A stretch of DNA of 8,658 nucleotides from Puniceicoccales bacterium (GTDB lineage: Bacteria > Verrucomicrobiota > Verrucomicrobiia > Opitutales > UBA9783), in contig JAIRKR010000036.1 of assembly GCA_031260015.1 (NCBI GenBank), positions 1 through 8,658 of the forward strand. The letters are read 5' to 3'. Both the position numbers and the translations under genes were made by a program. Below are positions 6,234 to 8,658 of this stretch, one piece after another. Within the stretch, counting starts at the first letter, position 1, and each line of letters starts with the position of its first letter. Under the pieces are notes generated by a model. That model searched no databases. It worked only from the letters and a program-made list of their open reading frames with translations, and had not been told where the DNA came from.

Positions 6234-7462
6234 GATTTGAATACGGTTAAAGCTGAATAGATTGCTTCGGCGAGTCGATCTACGTCTTCAAAAGTATTGT
6301 AAATACCCAAAGAAGCTCTCACAACACCTCCTCTGCATCCCAATCGGTGCATTAGCGGTTGGCAACAGTGATGCCCGGCTCTTAGGGCGATATTTTGATC
6401 GTTGACAATGGTGGCCACATCGTGAGGATGTATTTTATCGACCAAAAATGAAATAACGGCCGTTTTTGTTTCCGGATGACCGATTAATTTGACCCGCGGA
6501 ATCGCGCTTAGCGTACGTTCTGCGTAGGCGATCACGGATTTTTCATATTGCATTAACCTTTGCCAGTCGAATTGCTGCAAATAGGTTATGGCTTTTCCAA
6601 ATCCAATAACGTCGGCCACGGGAGGCGTTCCGGCTTCAAAACGTTTGGGAATACCTGCTTCGGTAAAAGAGTCCATAAATACGGATTCCATCATTGTTCC
6701 TCCGCCATGATAGGGAGGTAATTCTTCTAACCATTTTCTTTTTCCATAAAAAAATCCAACCCCCATGGGACCGTACATCTTGTGACTTGAGCCCACGTAA
6801 AAATCACAATTCATATCTTGGACATTGATTTTTAAATGGGCCAACGCCTGGGCTCCGTCGATCAAAACAAGCGTTCCACTTGCGTGAGCACAGGCAATGA
6901 TGTTTTTCAGATCAGGGGTGGTGCCAAGGACATTGGAGACCTGCGTAACGGCCAATAATTTGGTGCGAGGTGTCAGCAAGGTTTGTAATGCACTTACCTC
7001 TAGGTTTCCGTCTGCATTAACGGACCAACCTTTGACCCGAATCCCTCGTTTTTTCTGCTGCATTTGCCATGGAATCAAATTCGAGTGATGTTCCAATTCT
7101 GAAACCAAAACTTCGTCACCTTGTTGAAAGTAGCGTTGGCCGATAATGTCTGCTAAACAGTTAATCGATTCGGTGGCTCCACGCGTGAATATTACTTCTT
7201 CGGGATATTGAGCCCCGATAAATCGAGACAAAGACGCACGCGTATGCTCGTAAGCTTCCGTTGCCCGATTGCCCCATTCGTAAAAACTACGATGCACGTT
7301 GGCATTTATGCGTTGATAAAAATCAACGAGCGCATCTATGACGCAATGTGGTTTTTGAGTGGTGGCAGAATTATCCAAGTAAACAATCCTTTGTCCTTTT
7401 GCATTACAAAAAGAAAGCGCCGGAAAATCTTCTCTAATACGCTGAGCATCGAACGTTTGCAT
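6230..7462 (-). CDS. sufS: SufS-type group II cysteine desulfurase
   Basis: SufS is a PLP enzyme that removes sulfur from cysteine, giving alanine and an enzyme persulfide for Fe-S assembly. The 410-residue length is normal. Visible motifs are YLDNSATTQKP (28-38), FTRGATESIN (92-101), ELEHHSN (122-128) with the PLP-stacking histidine, and IDGAQ (201-205). VGSSHKMYGP (223-232) contains PLP lysine Lys228, and RFEAGTP is at 274-280. The active-site loop RAGHHCCQP (361-369) places the persulfide cysteine at Cys366, with an unusual second cysteine next to it at 367. Pairing with SufU, not SufE, indicates the SufS-SufU zinc-dependent system known from Firmicutes and some other phyla. The ATG lies 41 bp downstream of a co-directional tRNA-Gln, and no separate promoter or Shine-Dalgarno sequence is evident. 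Confidence 0.97.
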   Translation of the reverse strand: MQTFDAQRIREDFPALSFCNAKGQRIVYLDNSATTQKPHCVIDALVDFYQRINANVHRSFYEWGNRATEAYEHTRASLSRFIGAQYPEEVIFTRGATESINCLADIIGQRYFQQGDEVLVSELEHHSNLIPWQMQQKKRGIRVKGWSVNADGNLEVSALQTLLTPRTKLLAVTQVSNVLGTTPDLKNIIACAHASGTLVLIDGAQALAHLKINVQDMNCDFYVGSSHKMYGPMGVGFFYGKRKWLEELPPYHGGGTMMESVFMDSFTEAGIPKRFEAGTPPVADVIGFGKAITYLQQFDWQRLMQYEKSVIAYAERTLSAIPRVKLIGHPETKTAVISFLVDKIHPHDVATIVNDQNIALRAGHHCCQPLMHRLGCRGGVVRASLGIYNTFEDVDRLAEAIYSALTVFKS

Positions 7463-7503
7463 GTTACTTATGTCTATTACCTAAAAAATAACAAACCCTC
7501 CAC

Positions 7504-7577
7504 TGGCTGCCCGGCAAGGATTCGAACCTCGACAAAATGGACCAAAACCATTTGTGCTACCATTACACCACCGGGCA
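7504..7577 (-). tRNA. tRNA-Gln (anticodon TTG), CCA encoded
   Basis: On the minus strand the acceptor stem TGCCCGG (plus 7571-7577) pairs perfectly with CCGGGCA (plus 7508-7514). The D arm contains GTGTAATGGTAGCAC. The anticodon stem AATGG/CCATT closes the loop TTTTGGT with anticodon TTG, and the T arm is CGAGG-TTCGAAT-CCTTG. The discriminator is G, as usual for tRNA-Gln, and CCA is encoded (plus 7504-7506). All arms are intact, so the gene looks functional. It is read towards sufS, 41 bp away, without a convincing terminator between, so sufS-sufU may be expressed partly by readthrough from the tRNA promoter. Confidence 0.97.
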
Positions 7578-7589
7578 ACTTAGCCTTTT

Positions 7590-7618
7590 AATCAATGGAT
7601 AAGGGGTATTAAAGTCAA
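7590..7618 (-). promoter_or_regulatory. candidate promoter of tRNA-Gln (and perhaps sufS-sufU)
   Basis: On the minus strand TTGACT (plus 7613-7618) matches the -35 consensus at five of six positions. TTGATT (plus 7590-7595) follows at 17 bp and could serve as a weak -10. Transcription would begin a few bases before the mature tRNA 5' end at 7577. The -35 and spacing are good; the -10 is poor. Confidence 0.4.
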
Positions 7619-7698
7619 GCTCTTAAGTTGCATACTTTTCACCCACACCAACATGCCTTTTGGAGAGAAAATATGGAGAAACGCAGCCATAAATGGTT

Positions 7699-8496
7699 CA
7701 ATGGATTGAAAATTTCCGTGACCGCATTACCTTCGCCGTCATAAATTGCAACCGAGGCCTTTCGGAAGCGTTTTTTATGATTTTATGACTTACCCATGTT
7801 CCTCCGTGATGAACCCAACGGTTGTATCTACACGGCATTGAGGAAGAGGTTGGCTGCTCGACTTTGATGCATAACTCGGTATGCAATTTGATGCCATTAT
7901 CCGGTCTCGCTGTATTCAGAGCCTAACCCTCCTATGCACTTTTACTGGTACAATCTCAACTACCTTCTAGACTTTCACTGGATTCAAGGGCATTGTATGA
8001 TAATATGAGTATGCCCATGATAGCAATATTCAACGCAAGGTTAAGTGTGGATTTCGGGCGTAACGGGGTAGTGCAACAACCCTTGTAACAATCCACAATA
8101 CAACAGACACTGCCGCCCGGTAAAATTACTCCATACCTACGCGTGCTTTAAGTGGACCAAGGCCTTCGTGCATTTGGACACCGATAACCTTAATGGTCTT
8201 AAGCTTCGATAAGCGGTAGATTTTCCGAAAAGTTAGGCATATATTGCAGTAAGCCGCACAAGCCTTACCGCCCTTAAGCTTATTAATCAAAATGGTTTTG
8301 GCGAGATCGCATTACTTTGTCCCTAAAGACTCGAAAACGGTGCAAAGCTTTGTAAATACTCCAGCTTACGTCACGGTATTAGGGATTTTACTACGATCGG
8401 TCTGAGTCCGTAACAAACGATTTTCTTACCCCCCTAATCTTGGCTTCCAACCTCGGTTTTGCCCTAAGGCGTATGCATCTTGGCCAATGGATTGAA
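7699..8496 (+). repeat. dispersed 12-bp direct repeat (7699-7710 and 8485-8496)
   Basis: CAATGGATTGAA occurs at 7699-7710 and again at 8485-8496; the span between copies is given. TCAATGGAT also occurs at 7593-7601. The two 12-bp copies fall in the same plus-strand frame and read QWIE. Chance of such a match within 1 kb is low but not negligible; it may be a trace of an old duplication. Confidence 0.3.
8046..8097. repeat. 8-bp inverted repeat with nested GGGT/ACCC stem
   Basis: TGTGGATT (8046-8053) and AATCCACA (8090-8097) are perfect reverse complements, 36 bp apart. Inside, GGGT and ACCC (around 8066-8082) can pair as a second stem with a 9-10 base loop. Transcribed, this could form an interrupted hairpin; as DNA, the arms are also 7-of-9 matches to DnaA boxes. 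No function can be assigned. Confidence 0.35.
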
Positions 8497-8535
8497 CAAC
8501 AACCTAAAACCCTCAGGGTAGCAAAGGATTTGTCT

Positions 8536-8557
8536 CCGAAAAACCCCCGAAAAACCC
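8536..8557. repeat. two tandem copies of CCGAAAAACCC
   Basis: The 11-bp unit CCGAAAAACCC is exactly duplicated head-to-tail at 8536-8546 and 8547-8557. It is shortly followed by GGTAGGTAGG (near 8565-8574) and TAGTAG (near 8591), so simple repeats accumulate towards the right edge. Confidence 0.85.
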
Positions 8558-8600
8558 TTGACGGAGGTAGGTAGGAAAGATACAATAAGTTAGTAGTGAA

Positions 8601-8658
8601 GACCTCAAGACCTCAAGACCTCAAGACCTCAAGACCTCAAGACCTCAAGACCTCAAGA
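8601..8658. repeat. 8-bp tandem repeat array, unit GACCTCAA, running off the window
   Basis: Seven perfect copies of GACCTCAA (8601-8656) plus two bases of an eighth reach the last base of the window, so the true length is unknown. Because 8 and 3 share no factor, each frame reads the same 24-bp cycle: DLKTSRPQ on the plus strand without stops, while the minus strand has a TGA in every cycle. A plus-strand frame is open from just after TAG near 8572 into the array, with GTG at 8596 and no nearby ribosome-binding site. An end inside such an array is typical of an assembly break. Confidence 0.95.

Larger units (their letters stand above)
7619..8600. other. about 1 kb with no convincing gene; possibly decayed or structural
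   Basis: All six frames are broken by stops. The longest ATG frames (62-64 residues on the minus strand, around 7698-7886 and 8391-8585) resemble nothing I know and have no supporting start context. A 52-codon minus-strand stretch without a usual ATG start (about 8131-8290) contains TIKVIGVQMHEGL, and another of about 65 codons follows near 7945-8140; neither is better than chance for this composition. Base composition is like the rest of the window. I see no rRNA, tRNA, RNase P, tmRNA or SRP motif. Small repeats are listed separately. It may be gene remnants or an unrecognised RNA. Confidence 0.5.

Noticed and set aside
7208..7591. 127-residue plus-strand frame spanning the sufS 5' end and the tRNA
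   Set aside because: It runs through an intact tRNA and antisense to sufS, so it cannot be a normal gene.
7698..7886. 62-residue minus-strand frame (start MHTELCIKVEQ)
   Set aside because: No family resemblance and no ribosome-binding site; not distinguishable from chance.
8391..8585. 64-residue minus-strand frame, and a similar plus-strand open stretch containing LGQWIEQQPKTL
   Set aside because: Both strands are open over the same bases and neither shows conserved motifs, so open length alone is not evidence.
8601..8658. CRISPR array
   Set aside because: The 8-bp units are directly adjacent with no spacers; this is a simple tandem repeat.
7504..8658. Genomic island integrated at the tRNA-Gln gene
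   Set aside because: The gene-free region lies on the 5' side of the tRNA, while most integrases use the 3' end, and there is no integrase or duplicated tRNA end in the window.

Overview
The window reads as one end of a contig from an AT-rich bacterium, probably a Gram-negative-type member of the FCB/PVC groups; a Verrucomicrobiota or Bacteroidota affiliation fits best but is not proven. The hints are a tiny very basic AURKAIP1/COX24-like ribosomal protein (reported in Bacteroidota and related groups), a SufS-SufU pair, and very few Shine-Dalgarno sequences ahead of otherwise clear genes. A 206-residue protein with a low-complexity N-terminus followed by helical repeats, and about 1 kb of gene-free DNA ending in simple tandem repeats, would fit a host-associated organism with a decaying genome. 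That last step is inference.

Layout. 1-68: probable last codons of an upstream gene. 88-2697 (+): a tight cluster of an RsuA/RluB-type rRNA pseudouridine synthase, a small exported protein with a possible OB fold, folD, and an RDD-family membrane protein. Gaps are 2 and 8 bp, then a 4-bp overlap. 2780-4919 (+): a second cluster of the tiny COX24-like gene, a TVP38/TMEM64 (VTT) membrane protein starting at GTG, and xseA, which overlaps the VTT gene by 20 bp. 5055-5675 (+): an isolated unrecognised helical-repeat protein. 5805-7462 (-): sufS then sufU, with a GTGA overlap, convergent with the preceding gene. 7504-7577 (-): tRNA-Gln(TTG) with encoded CCA, directly upstream of sufS and with a plausible promoter. 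7619-8600: no convincing gene. 8601-8658: seven and a quarter copies of an 8-bp tandem repeat running off the window edge.

Function. The recognisable genes are housekeeping: rRNA modification and ribosome assembly, one-carbon folate metabolism, DNA repair (exonuclease VII large subunit), iron-sulfur cluster assembly (sulfur donor and SufU), and two integral membrane proteins. No transposase, phage gene, CRISPR array or rRNA was seen. The candidates for something new are the helical-repeat protein at 5055-5675 and the repeat-bearing gene-free end.
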